Numbered from the stretch's first letter, positions 1 through 8,604 are shown. The stretch is DNA of 39,470 nucleotides from Xanthobacteraceae bacterium (GCA_029266425.1 JAQSWY010000038.1:1-39470), one strand, 5' to 3'. The notes: generated by a model not told the origin, from the sequence alone. Program-made: numbers and translations.

Positions 1-1
1 C

Positions 2-457
2 GTCGGCATCGCGATCCTCCTCATCCTGACGTCGAACATCGTCGCCCGCTATGCGCTGGCGAGCGGCGGCTTCCGCTTCGCGCAGGAACTGCCGGAGCGG
101 CTCTTCCCCTGGTTCATCATGGCCGGGGTGGTGCTGGCGGTGCAGAAAGGCGGACACCTCGCGGTGGAGATGCTCGCCGACATGCTCGGGCGCGGCGCCA
201 GGCGCGTGCTGCTGCTCGTTAGCCTCTCCATCGTCATCGCCGCCTATGGCGTACTGGGCTATCAGGCGATGATGGTGGCGGAGATGTCCTGGATCGATCT
301 CAGCCCGATCCTGCGCATGCCGGTGAGCTACGGCTATTACGCCCTGGCGCTCGGCTGCGCCGGCATCATGCTGACGAGCGCCGCGATTGCGGTGCGCGTC
401 GCGGTGCTGGGACCGGAGGCCCTGCCGACCGCCGATCCCGAGGAGCAGCCAACATGA
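2..457 (+). CDS. TRAP transporter small permease (DctQ type), 5' truncated
   Basis: This is the C-terminal part of a small permease of a tripartite (TRAP) transporter; its start lies before the window. The frame is open from base 2 and ends in TGA at 455-457. Hydrophobic segments are visible (starting VGIAILLILTSNIVARY, then around LLLVSLSIVIAAYGVLGY and YALALGCAGIMLTSAAIAV). A DctQ-like stretch reading ELPERLFPWFIMAGVVLA is followed by KGGHLAVEML. The stop overlaps the start of the large permease by ATGA, the usual DctQ-DctM arrangement. The binding protein DctP is not seen and may lie upstream. The next metabolic gene suggests a hydroxy or sugar acid as substrate, which is inference. Confidence 0.9.
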   Translation, partial: VGIAILLILTSNIVARYALASGGFRFAQELPERLFPWFIMAGVVLAVQKGGHLAVEMLADMLGRGARRVLLLVSLSIVIAAYGVLGYQAMMVAEMSWIDLSPILRMPVSYGYYALALGCAGIMLTSAAIAVRVAVLGPEALPTADPEEQPT

Positions 458-1713
458 GCCTCGTCCTCATCATCATCTTCTGCGTGCTCATGGTGCTGGC
501 GATCCCGGTCGGCCATGTGCTGGTGATCGCCGCCGGCGGCGCGCTGCTATGGGAAGGCTCGCTGCCGCTCAGCATCGTCGCCCAGCAGATGTACCAGCAG
601 AGCCAGTCCTTCCCGATGCTGGCGCTGCCCTTCTTCATGCTGGCCGGCAGCCTGATGCTGGGTGGCAAGCTCGGCCACGAGCTGCTCGCCTTCGCCAGCA
701 AGGCGATGCAGCGCTGGCGCGGCGGGCCGCTCTCGACCACGGTGGTCGCCTCGGTCGTGTTCGGCGGCGTATCGGGGAGCGCAGTGGCGAACGCCAGCGC
801 CCTCGGTTCGGTGCTGATCCCATGGCAGAAGCGGCAGGGTTATCCCGCCGCCTTGTGCGCGGCCAACAACGCCACCTCGGCGGTGATCGACATCCTCATT
901 CCGCCCTCGATCCCGCTGATCCTCTATTCGCTGGTCAGCGGCACCAGCATCGCCGATCTGTTCACCGCAGGCATCCTGCCGGGCGTCCTCATGGCCGCCG
1001 GCTTCGTCGCCACCTGCTGGTGGATCGCCTGGCGGCGCGGCCTCGGCATCGCCGAGATGCCGGTGAGCTTCCGCATGCTCGCCCGCCTCGCTCTGCGCAG
1101 CAGCCCAGCTCTCGCCATGCCGGTGCTGATCCTGTGCGGCCTGCGCTTCGGCATCGCCACGCCGACCGAGGTCGCGGTGCTGGCGGTGGTCTATGCGCTG
1201 GTGCTGAGTGCCGCGCTCTATCGCGACCTGAGCTGGAAGCGATTCCAGCAGAGCATGATCGAGGCGGGGATCGCGACCGGCATCGTCATGCTGGTCATCA
1301 TGGGCAGCGCCGTGGTCGGCTGGATCCTGACCTTCGACCAGATCCCCGAGCGCTTCGCGCAATGGGTATCCGCGAGCATCAACAACCCGCTGCTCATCAT
1401 ATTCGCGATGAACGTGCTGCTGCTCATCGTCGGCATGCCGCTCGACCTGCCGCCGGCGATCCTGCTGCTGGGGCCGATCTTCGTGCCGCTGGCGGCGTCG
1501 ATCGGGCTCGATCCGGTGCAGCTCGGCATCATCATGGTGCTCAATCTCGGCATCGGCCTCTACACGCCGCCGATCGGCACCACGCTGTTCATCTCCACCT
1601 CGATCGCCCATTCGAACCTCGGCGAGACCACGCGGGAGCTCTGGCCGTTCTTCATCGTCGCGATGGCGGTGCTGGTGCTGGTCAGCTACGTGCCCGCGCT
1701 GACGCTGTATTGA
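454..1713 (+). CDS. dctM: TRAP transporter large permease (DctM type)
   Basis: Large membrane subunit of a TRAP transporter, expected to form the ion-coupled channel for an organic acid. The 419-residue length is normal for DctM. It is strongly hydrophobic with about a dozen membrane segments. It carries typical DctM stretches: PFFMLAGSLMLGG near residue 65, GGVSGSAVANASALGSVLIP near 105, and LGIGLYTPPIGTTLF near the C-terminus. The ATG overlaps the stop of the small permease, implying translational coupling. About 200 bases containing palindromic repeats separate it from the dehydrogenase on the same strand. Family assignment is firm; the substrate cannot be told from sequence. Confidence 0.95.
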   Translation: MSLVLIIIFCVLMVLAIPVGHVLVIAAGGALLWEGSLPLSIVAQQMYQQSQSFPMLALPFFMLAGSLMLGGKLGHELLAFASKAMQRWRGGPLSTTVVASVVFGGVSGSAVANASALGSVLIPWQKRQGYPAALCAANNATSAVIDILIPPSIPLILYSLVSGTSIADLFTAGILPGVLMAAGFVATCWWIAWRRGLGIAEMPVSFRMLARLALRSSPALAMPVLILCGLRFGIATPTEVAVLAVVYALVLSAALYRDLSWKRFQQSMIEAGIATGIVMLVIMGSAVVGWILTFDQIPERFAQWVSASINNPLLIIFAMNVLLLIVGMPLDLPPAILLLGPIFVPLAASIGLDPVQLGIIMVLNLGIGLYTPPIGTTLFISTSIAHSNLGETTRELWPFFIVAMAVLVLVSYVPALTLY

Positions 1714-1737
1714 AAGGTGAGCCGCAATTCCACGGTC

Positions 1738-1867
1738 ATGGCCGGGCAAAAGGCGACCTCCGGTCGCCGTCTCTGGAGAGACGCCGAGGCAAACAGCCTC
1801 GGCTTTCCCGGCCATCCACCGTTGATCCACCGTCAAGGACGTGGATGCCCGGGACAAGCCCGGGCAT
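1738..1867. repeat. REP-like palindromic intergenic element
   Basis: The 196 bases between dctM and the dehydrogenase consist mostly of palindromes. At 1845-1867 the arms ATGCCCGGG and CCCGGGCAT flank ACAAG perfectly. Upstream, ATGGCCGGG near 1738 pairs with CCCGGCCAT near 1806-1814 around smaller internal stem-loops. The same 23-base core recurs, in both orientations, near 30383, 30596 and 38645. Such elements are common in Rhizobiales genomes. It may also fold in the transcript and attenuate read-through into the dehydrogenase gene. Confidence 0.8.
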
Positions 1868-1909
1868 GACGGTCTGTTGGCAATGTACGGACATGCTCCG
1901 AGGGACCCC

Positions 1910-2794
1910 ATGCAGACACTCGCCTTTGTCGGCCTCGGCGCCATGGGTCTGCCCATGGCGCGCAATCTCATCCGCGCCGGCTTTGCGCTCCGCGGCTACG
2001 ACGCCCGCACGGAGGCGCTCGACGAGCTGCGCGCCGCCGGCGGTGCCGCGTGCGCCTCGGCGGGGGAGGCGGCACAGGGCACGGACGCCCTCGTGCTGAT
2101 GGTGGTGAACGCCGACCAGGCGGACACCGTGCTATTCACGGATGGCGCCCTCGACGCGCTGGCGCCGGGCGCGCTGGTCTTGCTGATGTCGACCTGCCCG
2201 CCGATGGCGGTGGCCGCCATTGGGGCGCGGGTGGCAGAGCGCGGCCACCGCTTCCTCGATGCCCCGGTCTCCGGCGGCACCGTCGGCGCGGCGGCTGCAA
2301 GCCTCTCCATCATGGTCGCCGGCGCACCGGGGGATTTCGAGGCGGCCGCGCCGATCCTCAACGCCGTCGGCGAGAAGATCTTCCATGTCGGGGAGCACTT
2401 CGGCCAGGGCGCGGCGGTGAAGGCGGTGAACCAGCTGCTGTGCGGCGTGCACCTCGCGGTGGCCGGCGAGGCGTTGTCATTCGCACGGCAGATCGGCGTC
2501 GACCCTGCCGTCGCGCTGGAGATCGTCGCCGGCTCGGCGGCCTCCAGCTGGATGTTGCGCGACCGCGGCCCGCGCATGCTGCAGGACCAACCCGAGGTGA
2601 CGAGCGCCGTCGACATTTTCGTCAAGGATCTCGGCATCGTCCTCGCCGCGGGCAGCGACGGCAAGGTCGCGCTGCCGCTCGCCGCGGCCGCGCACCAGAT
2701 GTTCCTCGCCGTCTCCGGTCAGGGACTGGGCGCCAAGGACGACAGCCAGGTGATCCGCGCCTATGAGGCGCTGAACCTTAAGCCAGGCCAGTAA
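1910..2794 (+). CDS. NAD(P)-dependent 3-hydroxyacid dehydrogenase, L-threonate dehydrogenase-like
   Basis: Cytoplasmic oxidoreductase of the 3-hydroxyisobutyrate/6-phosphogluconate dehydrogenase superfamily, 294 residues. The N-terminus has the dinucleotide-binding loop FVGLGAMGLPMARNL (residues 6-20). The substrate-binding stretch DAPVSGGTVGA lies at 118-127, and the predicted catalytic lysine is Lys171 in VKAVNQLLCG. The NQLLCGVHLAVAGEAL segment resembles L-threonate dehydrogenases (LtnD) more than tartronate semialdehyde reductases, but both fit. The start at 1910 is chosen because AGGGA lies six bases upstream and the Rossmann motif begins at once; an in-frame ATG at 1841 falls inside a palindromic repeat. 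Its position after a TRAP transporter suggests that it oxidises the imported acid. Confidence 0.88.
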   Translation: MQTLAFVGLGAMGLPMARNLIRAGFALRGYDARTEALDELRAAGGAACASAGEAAQGTDALVLMVVNADQADTVLFTDGALDALAPGALVLLMSTCPPMAVAAIGARVAERGHRFLDAPVSGGTVGAAAASLSIMVAGAPGDFEAAAPILNAVGEKIFHVGEHFGQGAAVKAVNQLLCGVHLAVAGEALSFARQIGVDPAVALEIVAGSAASSWMLRDRGPRMLQDQPEVTSAVDIFVKDLGIVLAAGSDGKVALPLAAAAHQMFLAVSGQGLGAKDDSQVIRAYEALNLKPGQ

Positions 2795-2818
2795 AGCCAT
2801 TCGCGCAGTGAAAATGCT

Positions 2819-3805
2819 CTAGGCGCGGATGCGGGCGTCGTGCCCGTCGATCTCGCTTTGCGGCTCGAGCATCAAGGCGACATCGGCCGCGTGCGGAAGG
2901 TCGGCGCCGCGCCTTGTGACAGTGATCGCCGCGGCCGCGGTGGCATAGGCGAGAAGATCGCCGACGCCCTCGCGTTCGAGCCCGGCAATGACGTCGGCAT
3001 CGAGCTGGCCGGTGGTGGCGAGGCGAGCCAGCAGCGCGGCGTGGAAGGTGTCGCCGGCGCCCACCGTGTCGCGCACCGCAACTTTGCGTCCGGGTACGCT
3101 CACCGTGCCGAAGGCACCGAACGCAGTCGCGCCGCCCGGCCCCTGCGTGATCACGACGAGGCTGGCGCCGCACCCGCGCCAATAGGCGGCGGCCTCGGTA
3201 ACAGAGGTTCGATCGCCGAAGGCGGTGCGCACATCTTCGTCGCTCGCCTTGAGAATGGTGGCGCAGCGGTAGAAGCGCTCGGCGGCGGCGGCCCACCGCA
3301 CCATGTCGGGAACCACGGCCGGTCGCAGATTGGGATCGACGCTGATGACGCGTCGGCCCTTTTCGCGCTCGGCGAGGGCGGCGAAGGTCGTGCCGACCGG
3401 CTCCACCGCCATGGTGTAGGAGCCGAAGGTCAGCGCCCGAATCTCGTCGGGCAGCGCAGATGGCAGGTCGCCCACGGTCAGCGATCGATCGGCGGCGCCC
3501 TCGCCATGGAAGGAATAGCTCGGCTGGCCGTCCGCGGCGGTGGCGATGGCCGAGAGGGTGGAAAGCCGGTCGGTGCGAACCAGGAAGCGTCCATCGACGC
3601 CTTCGCGCGCCAGCACGTCGGCGAGCAGCGTGCCGAACCGGTCGCGCGAGACGCCGCCGAGGAAGGCGGAGCGCAGGCCGAGCCGGGCGAGGCCGATGGC
3701 GACATTGAACGGCGAGCCGCCGGCGACCGCGCGCGCCGGCATTTCGGTGCCTTCCGCAGGACCGACGAAGAGATCGATCAGCGCTTCCCCACAGACGAGG
3801 ATCAT
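2819..3805 (-). CDS. frcK: PfkB-family sugar kinase, probable fructokinase
   Basis: Ribokinase-family (PfkB) kinase of 328 residues that phosphorylates a sugar with ATP; fructose is the likely substrate from its neighbours. The first PfkB signature (AGGSPFNVAIGLARLG) lies at residues 28-43. The second signature DTVGAGDTFHAALL starts at 246, with Asp252 as catalytic base in the GAGD anion hole. The ATG at 3805 lies five bases after the stop of the upstream ROK regulator, so both are probably on one transcript. The frame extends far upstream but that part overlaps the ROK gene out of frame. It ends 24 bases from the convergent dehydrogenase. The symbol follows the rhizobial frcBCAK locus and is tentative. 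Confidence 0.88.
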   Translation of the reverse strand: MILVCGEALIDLFVGPAEGTEMPARAVAGGSPFNVAIGLARLGLRSAFLGGVSRDRFGTLLADVLAREGVDGRFLVRTDRLSTLSAIATAADGQPSYSFHGEGAADRSLTVGDLPSALPDEIRALTFGSYTMAVEPVGTTFAALAEREKGRRVISVDPNLRPAVVPDMVRWAAAAERFYRCATILKASDEDVRTAFGDRTSVTEAAAYWRGCGASLVVITQGPGGATAFGAFGTVSVPGRKVAVRDTVGAGDTFHAALLARLATTGQLDADVIAGLEREGVGDLLAYATAAAAITVTRRGADLPHAADVALMLEPQSEIDGHDARIRA

Positions 3806-3810
3806 CCTGG

Positions 3811-5052
3811 CTATTCCTTGAACAGCACGTCGAAGTCGCGGGCGAAGGTGGCGAGCAGCGGCAGCGCCGCCCCGCCGATCGCCCGGGCGTCGCGGCCGAC
3901 CGAACCTTCGACCACCGCAGCCTCGGTGAGGCCCTGCCTGTCGATGCCCTCGAGCCGCCGAAGCGTGCGCGCAACCAGCGAACGGCGGACATCGGCGGGG
4001 AAGGCGCCGTCGATCACCACCGCCTCGAAATCGATCACCGACAGCATCGCCGCGATGGCCTGCGCCAGGCCGTCGGCCGCCTCGTCCATCCAATTGTCGA
4101 GCGGCTCCTCGAATTTCGACCAGTCGTCGGGCGAGAGCCAGATGTCGGTGCCGGGACGCCCGGAGGCGATCAGCCGACGCTCCAGGCGGTAGATGGAGGC
4201 GGTGCGGATGAGCTGCTGCAGGCTGGCATTGCCGTCGGCCTCGCGCCGCAAGATCGGCATCGAGCCGAGGGCGCCGGCATTGCCGCTGCGGCCGGGGAAC
4301 AGGCTGCCATTGAGCACGATGCCGCCGCCGACGAAGGTGCCAATATAGAGATAGGCAAAGTCCCGATAGGCGCCGCCGCGGCCGAAGGTCAACTCGGCGG
4401 CACAGGCCGAGGTGGCGTCGTTGCACACATGCACCGGGAAGGACGGGAAGCGGCGCGAGAGTTCGGCGGCGACATCGAAGGTGCGCCAGATGCCGAGTTC
4501 GCCGGGCGGGGCTTCGAGATCGGCCTCCCAGTTCCACAGCTCGAAGGGCATGGCGACGCCGAGCCCGGTGATGCGGGCGCGCTGCCCGGCGGAGAGGCGC
4601 CCGACCAGCCCGGGCAGTTCCGCCTCGGCGAAGCGCATGAGCGCCTCTGGCACCGGATAGGCGTAGGTGATGCGGGCGCGCGCCCGGATGCCGGCGGTGA
4701 AATCCAGCAGCACGAGATCGCAGCTGCGCCGGCCGATCATCATGCCGAGGCCGAAGGCGCCGTCCGGATTGAGCGAGAAGGGCACCGAGGGCTGGCCGAT
4801 GCGGCCACGCTGGCGCTCGCCGGCGATCAGCAGCCCGTCGGCCTGCAGCCGGTTCATGATGACGGTGGTGGTCTGGGTCGACAGCCCGGTGAGGCGCGCT
4901 ATCTCAACCTTCGCAAGGGCGCGGTGCCGGCGGATCAGCGACAGGATGAGACGTTCATTGTAGAGGCGGACGCCGGTCTGGTTGGTGCCGCGGCCCGATG
5001 GGGAGGGCGGCGCGGCATCGTCCGGAACCGGCAAGGATGCCGTCTCTTCCAT
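3811..5052 (-). CDS. ROK-family transcriptional regulator of the fructose locus
   Basis: Repressor-type ROK protein (413 residues) with an N-terminal winged helix-turn-helix (about 33-85: VEIARLTGLSTQTTTVIMNRL) and a C-terminal sugar-kinase-like domain. The segment YIGTFVGGGIVLNGSLFPGRSGNAGALG matches the ROK fold, but the usual CxCGxxGCxE zinc motif is absent. The start at 5052 has AGGGAG about eight bases upstream; an earlier ATG at 5145 lies inside the presumed operator and is rejected. It precedes the PfkB kinase and is divergent from the sugar transporter. It most likely represses both arms until a sugar or sugar phosphate binds. The effector is inferred. Confidence 0.9.
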   Translation of the reverse strand: MEETASLPVPDDAAPPSPSGRGTNQTGVRLYNERLILSLIRRHRALAKVEIARLTGLSTQTTTVIMNRLQADGLLIAGERQRGRIGQPSVPFSLNPDGAFGLGMMIGRRSCDLVLLDFTAGIRARARITYAYPVPEALMRFAEAELPGLVGRLSAGQRARITGLGVAMPFELWNWEADLEAPPGELGIWRTFDVAAELSRRFPSFPVHVCNDATSACAAELTFGRGGAYRDFAYLYIGTFVGGGIVLNGSLFPGRSGNAGALGSMPILRREADGNASLQQLIRTASIYRLERRLIASGRPGTDIWLSPDDWSKFEEPLDNWMDEAADGLAQAIAAMLSVIDFEAVVIDGAFPADVRRSLVARTLRRLEGIDRQGLTEAAVVEGSVGRDARAIGGAALPLLATFARDFDVLFKE

Positions 5053-5138
5053 ACCCGTTGCTCCCTGCCGACCTGTTGCGTGCGCCGCCTTCGCCCGGGC
5101 GACATTGCAATAGCCAGAATGAGACCGGCCTGCACAGC

Positions 5139-5177
5139 CTGTCAATTATTAAATCCGAGTGATTTATTTATTGACAG
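5139..5177. promoter_or_regulatory. Long inverted repeat, candidate ROK operator with divergent promoters
   Basis: The arms CTGTCAATTATTAAATC (5139-5155) and GATTTATTTATTGACAG (5161-5177) match at 15 of 17 paired positions around a five-base spacer. The AT-rich core resembles known NagC/Mlc-type ROK sites. Each arm ends in an outward-facing TTGACA: on the plus strand at 5171-5176 toward the transporter, and on the minus strand at 5145-5140 toward the regulator. These could be -35 boxes, so bound repressor would cover both promoters. No convincing -10 boxes were found. The repeat is seen directly; its function is inferred. Confidence 0.75.
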
Positions 5178-5267
5178 CCGAAAGCGAGTTGGGGTCTCAT
5201 GAAGCTCAGCAGAACATGACACGGGCTCAAACCGTGCGATCAGCCACAGTCCCAAAGGGAGGGAAGA

Positions 5268-6305
5268 ATGCGCCGCTCATTCCGCCATGCCGCCGTTTCC
5301 GCGATCGCCCTCGCCGTTGCCACCAGCGCCGGCCTCGGTGTCGCCACGGCCGCCGACAAGCCGATTGTCGGCATCATCACCAAGACCAACACCAATCCGT
5401 TCTTCGTGAAGATGAAGGAGGGGGCCGAGGCGGCCGCCAGGGCCAACGGCATGGAGCTGCGCTCCTTCGCCGGCAAGGTCGACGGCGACAATGACGCCCA
5501 GGTCGCCGCGGTGGAGAACCTCATCGCCGCCGGTGCCAAGGGTATCCTCATCACCCCGAACGACTCTCGCGCCATCGTGCCGTCGATCGAGAAGGCGCGG
5601 GCGGCCGGCATACTGGTGATCGCGCTCGACACCCCGCTCGACCCTGCGAACGCCGCCGACGCGACCTTCGCCACCGACAATTTCCTTGCCGGCGAGATGA
5701 TCGGAAAATGGGCCGCCAAGACCCTCGGCGAGAAGGCCGGCACTGCCAGGATCGGACTGCTCGATCTCAATGCGAACGAGATCTCGGTCGACGTTGCCCG
5801 CGACCAGGGCTTCCTGAAGGGCTTCGGCATCAACATCGCCAACCCGGCCGACATCGGTGACGAGAAGGACCCACGCATCGTCGGCCACGACGTCACCCTC
5901 GGCAATGAGGAGGGCGGACGCAGGGCGATGGAGAACCTTCTGCAGAAGGATCCCACCATCTCCCTCGTCTACACCATCAACGAGCCGGCGGCGGCCGGCG
6001 CCTATGAGGCGCTGCGTTCGGTCGGCCGCGACAAGGACGTGCTGATCGTCTCCGTCGACGGCGGTTGTCCCGGCGTGCGCAACATCGGGGACGGCGTGAT
6101 CGGCGCGACCTCGATGCAGTTCCCGCTGCTGATGGCGGCGAAGGGGGTCGAGGCGGTGAAGAAATTCGCCACCGACGGCACCAAGCCGCAGGCAACCCAG
6201 GGCCTCGATTTCGTCAATACCGGGGTCGAGCTCGTCACCGACAAGCCGGCGAGCGGCCTGCCGTCGATCGATTCCGCGGCAGCGCTGAAGAAATGCTGGG
6301 GCTGA
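5268..6305 (+). CDS. frcB: Sugar ABC transporter periplasmic binding protein (fructose type)
   Basis: Periplasmic binding protein of the RbsB/FrcB class (peripla_BP_4), 345 residues. A signal peptide (MRRSFRH then a hydrophobic stretch to VATAA, cleavage near residue 29) precedes the mature start [17 protein letters not shown]. Typical features are [11 protein letters not shown], the segment [19 protein letters not shown], and [10 protein letters not shown]. The ATG has GGGAGGG seven bases upstream. It is the first gene of the frcB-frcC-frcA unit, divergent from the ROK regulator. Fructose is inferred from the whole locus (ROK regulator, PfkB kinase and a single-domain ATPase as in Sinorhizobium frc); ribose or another sugar remains possible. 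Confidence 0.9.
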   Translation: MRRSFRHAAVSAIALAVATSAGLGVATAADKPIVGIITKTNTNPFFVKMKEGAEAAARANGMELRSFAGKVDGDNDAQVAAVENLIAAGAKGILITPNDSRAIVPSIEKARAAGILVIALDTPLDPANAADATFATDNFLAGEMIGKWAAKTLGEKAGTARIGLLDLNANEISVDVARDQGFLKGFGINIANPADIGDEKDPRIVGHDVTLGNEEGGRRAMENLLQKDPTISLVYTINEPAAAGAYEALRSVGRDKDVLIVSVDGGCPGVRNIGDGVIGATSMQFPLLMAAKGVEAVKKFATDGTKPQATQGLDFVNTGVELVTDKPASGLPSIDSAAALKKCWG

Positions 6306-6322
6306 TGCCCTCTGGTCCGTTA

Positions 6323-6475
6323 GAGCATGATCCGCAAAAGTTGGAAGAGTTTTGCGATGAGATCATGCTTCAACGTATTGAACTTAGAGCACTATCTTTT
6401 CGCTCGGATGATTTCATCCGAGCGGATGGGCTCTAAATCTAGAGTGAGGAAGGAGTGTCCCGCAAAGGACACTCC
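6323..6475. repeat. Stacked stem-loops between binding protein and permease genes (RIME-like)
   Basis: Three nested or adjacent inverted repeats fill the gap after frcB. GAGCATGATC (6323-6332) pairs imperfectly with GATCATGCTT (6361-6370). CGCTCGGATGA and TCATCCGAGCG (6401-6424) form a perfect 11-bp stem with a two-base loop, itself flanked by TTAGAGC and GCTCTAA. GGAGTGTCC and GGACACTCC (6452-6475) form a perfect 9-bp stem. The first element resembles the AGAGCATGATC mosaic repeats of Rhizobiales. In the transcript these stems could protect frcB mRNA and reduce read-through, giving more binding protein than permease (inference). Confidence 0.75.
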
Positions 6476-6529
6476 GCCGGGAACTCCGCGCCCGAGGGCG
6501 CGGGGACCCGGCCCGCGGAGGACGCGGCG

Positions 6530-7615
6530 ATGACCGATGTCAGCGATTCCGGTCGGCCGGCGATGCAGAATTTCGAGGCGGTCCTCGAAAAGCGCGAAAC
6601 CCGCGTCGCCGAATTCGACATAACGCCCAAATCACCTGTGCAGCGCCTGCAGCATTTCCTGCACGCCAATCCCACGGCGGTGCCGGCGATCGTGCTGCTG
6701 CTCGGCATCGCCGGTTTCAGCCTGATCGTCGGCGGTCGCTTCCTGTCCTCGTTCAACCTGTCGCTGATCATCCAGCAGGTGACGATCATCGGCATCATCG
6801 GCATCGCCCAGACGCTGATCGTGATCACCGCCGGCATCGATCTCTCGGTCGGCGCGATCATGGTCCTGTGCTCGGTGGTGATGGGCAAGCTCGCCATCAC
6901 GCTCGGCGTCCCGGTGCCGCTCGCCTTCGCGGCGGGCATGGCGACCGGGGCGGCCTGCGGCGCGATCAACGGCGTGCTGGTGACCCGGCTGCGGCTGCCG
7001 CCCTTCATCGTCACCCTCGGCACCTGGTCGATCTTCTTCGCCATCAATCTCTGGTACTCGGCCTCCGAGACCATCCGCTCGCAGGATGTCGCCAAGGCGG
7101 CGCCGTTCCTGCAATGGCTCGGCACGCCGGTCGACGTGCTCGGCGCGCGCTTCACCTATGGCTCCTTCTTCATGCTGGGACTGGTCGGCGTGGTCTGGTA
7201 CGTGCTGAACCGCACCGCGTTCGGGCGCCATCTCTATGCGGTCGGCGATGATCCCAATGCCGCCGAGCTCTCCGGCATCCGCACCCGCCGCGTGCTGTTC
7301 GCGGTCTATGTCGCGGCGGGCGTGATCTGCGCGCTCGGCGCCTGGGCGCTGATCGGCCGCATTGGCTCGATCAGCCCGCAGGCCGGGCAGACCGCCAATC
7401 TCGACAGCATCACCGCGGTGGTGATCGGCGGCGCCAGCCTGTTCGGCGGACGCGGCTCCATCGTCGGCACGCTGATCGGCGCGCTCATCGTCGGCGTGTT
7501 CCGCAACGGCCTCGCGCTCTCCGGCGTCGACGTGCTGTGGCAGGAATTCACCGTCGGCATCCTCATCATCGTCGCGGTCGCCCTCGACCAGTGGATCCGC
7601 AAGGTGTCGGCATGA
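6530..7615 (+). CDS. frcC: Sugar ABC transporter permease (fructose type)
   Basis: Inner-membrane permease of the RbsC/FrcC class, 361 residues. A hydrophilic N-terminal tail of about 45 residues precedes eight to ten membrane helices. Family motifs are QTLIVITAGIDLSVGAIMVL and, near the C-terminus, ITAVVIGGASLFGGRGSIVGT with the EAA-like coupling region. The ATG at 6530 is chosen because GGAGG lies about nine bases upstream; an in-frame start at 6455 would fall in the hairpin region. The stop overlaps the ATPase start (ATGA). It forms the channel for the sugar bound by the preceding protein. Confidence 0.9.
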   Translation: MTDVSDSGRPAMQNFEAVLEKRETRVAEFDITPKSPVQRLQHFLHANPTAVPAIVLLLGIAGFSLIVGGRFLSSFNLSLIIQQVTIIGIIGIAQTLIVITAGIDLSVGAIMVLCSVVMGKLAITLGVPVPLAFAAGMATGAACGAINGVLVTRLRLPPFIVTLGTWSIFFAINLWYSASETIRSQDVAKAAPFLQWLGTPVDVLGARFTYGSFFMLGLVGVVWYVLNRTAFGRHLYAVGDDPNAAELSGIRTRRVLFAVYVAAGVICALGAWALIGRIGSISPQAGQTANLDSITAVVIGGASLFGGRGSIVGTLIGALIVGVFRNGLALSGVDVLWQEFTVGILIIVAVALDQWIRKVSA

Positions 7616-8418
7616 TCACGGAATTCAGAACCGCACCCTCCGCCCGAACCCCGGTCCTCGCCGCGCGCGGCCTCGTCAAGCGCTATGGCCGCGTCACCGC
7701 GCTCGATCGCGCCGACTTCGATCTCTATCCCGGCGAGATCCTCGCGGTGATCGGCGACAATGGCGCGGGAAAATCCTCGCTGATCCGCGCGCTCTCCGGT
7801 GCGCTGACGCCGGACGCCGGCGAGATCCTGCTCGACGGCAAACCGGTCACCTTCCAGTCGCCGCTCGACGCGCAGCAGGCCGGCATCGAGACGGTCCATC
7901 AATCGCTCGCCTTGTCGCCGAGCCTCTCGATCGCCGACAACATGTTCTTGGGGCGGGAGATCCGCTACCCCGGCGTGCGCGGCTCTGTGTTCCGCATGCT
8001 GGACCGCCGGACCATGCAGCGCATCGCCCGCGAGAAGCTCACCGAGCTCGGCCTCATGACCGTGCAGAGCATCAACCAGCGGGTGGAGACCTTGTCCGGC
8101 GGCCAGCGACAGGGCGTCGCCGTGGCCCGGGCCGCCGCCTTCGGTTCGCGCGTGGTGATCATGGACGAGCCGACGGCGGCGCTCGGCGTGAAGGAATCAC
8201 GCCGCGTGCTGGAGTTGATCCTGGAGGTGAGGAGCCGCGGCCTGCCGATCGTGCTGATCAGCCACAACATGCCGCATGTGTTCGAGATCGCCGACCGCAT
8301 CCATATCCATCGGCTCGGCAGGCGCCTCACGGTGATCAATCCGAAGGACTACACCATGTCCGATGCGGTGGCGTTCATGACCGGCGCCAAAAGCCCGGCT
8401 GGTGAGATGGCGGCGTAA
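7612..8418 (+). CDS. frcA: Sugar ABC transporter ATP-binding protein, single nucleotide-binding domain
   Basis: ATPase of the sugar importer, 268 residues. Walker A GDNGAGKSS is at residues 48-56, the signature LSGGQRQ at 161-167, Walker B VVIMDEPTAALG with Asp185-Glu186, and the switch histidine is His218. It has one ATPase domain, as in FrcA, unlike the tandem RbsA/MglA proteins, so a homodimer is expected. It starts at the ATGA overlap with the permease stop; the in-frame upstream extension to 7537 is out-of-frame permease sequence. It is the last gene of this operon and is followed by a palindrome at 8441-8490. Confidence 0.93.
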   Translation: MITEFRTAPSARTPVLAARGLVKRYGRVTALDRADFDLYPGEILAVIGDNGAGKSSLIRALSGALTPDAGEILLDGKPVTFQSPLDAQQAGIETVHQSLALSPSLSIADNMFLGREIRYPGVRGSVFRMLDRRTMQRIAREKLTELGLMTVQSINQRVETLSGGQRQGVAVARAAAFGSRVVIMDEPTAALGVKESRRVLELILEVRSRGLPIVLISHNMPHVFEIADRIHIHRLGRRLTVINPKDYTMSDAVAFMTGAKSPAGEMAA

Positions 8419-8440
8419 CCCGGACCCGGCACCGCTACCG

Positions 8441-8490
8441 GAGCATTTTCCGATCGCAAAAGTCAGTCAACTTTGCGGAAATGCCCTAGG
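8441..8490. repeat. Palindromic element after frcA
   Basis: GGAGCATTTTCCG...GCAAAAGT faces ACTTTGCGGAAATGCC across a short loop, giving an imperfect stem of about 15 paired bases. The GGAGCATTTTCCG core resembles intergenic palindromes of Rhizobiales. It may also end the frc transcript, though no run of T follows. Confidence 0.6.
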
Positions 8491-8604
8491 ACCCGCGCTT
8501 GCGCATTGCAGATGCGCGCCCGGTGCGCTTCTATAAGCTGCGCCGCACACTATTCTCTCCTCGATTTGTTGCGATGCAACATGATGAATTCGAGGAGAGT
8601 GCAC

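Noticed and set aside
1841..1909. Upstream in-frame extension of the dehydrogenase (MDARDKPGHDG...)
   Set aside because: This peptide is the translation of the REP-like palindrome. A good ribosome site and the Rossmann motif support 1910.
5053..5145. Longer N-terminus of the ROK regulator from 5145
   Set aside because: The start would lie inside the inverted repeat and presumed promoter, and AGGGAG supports 5052.
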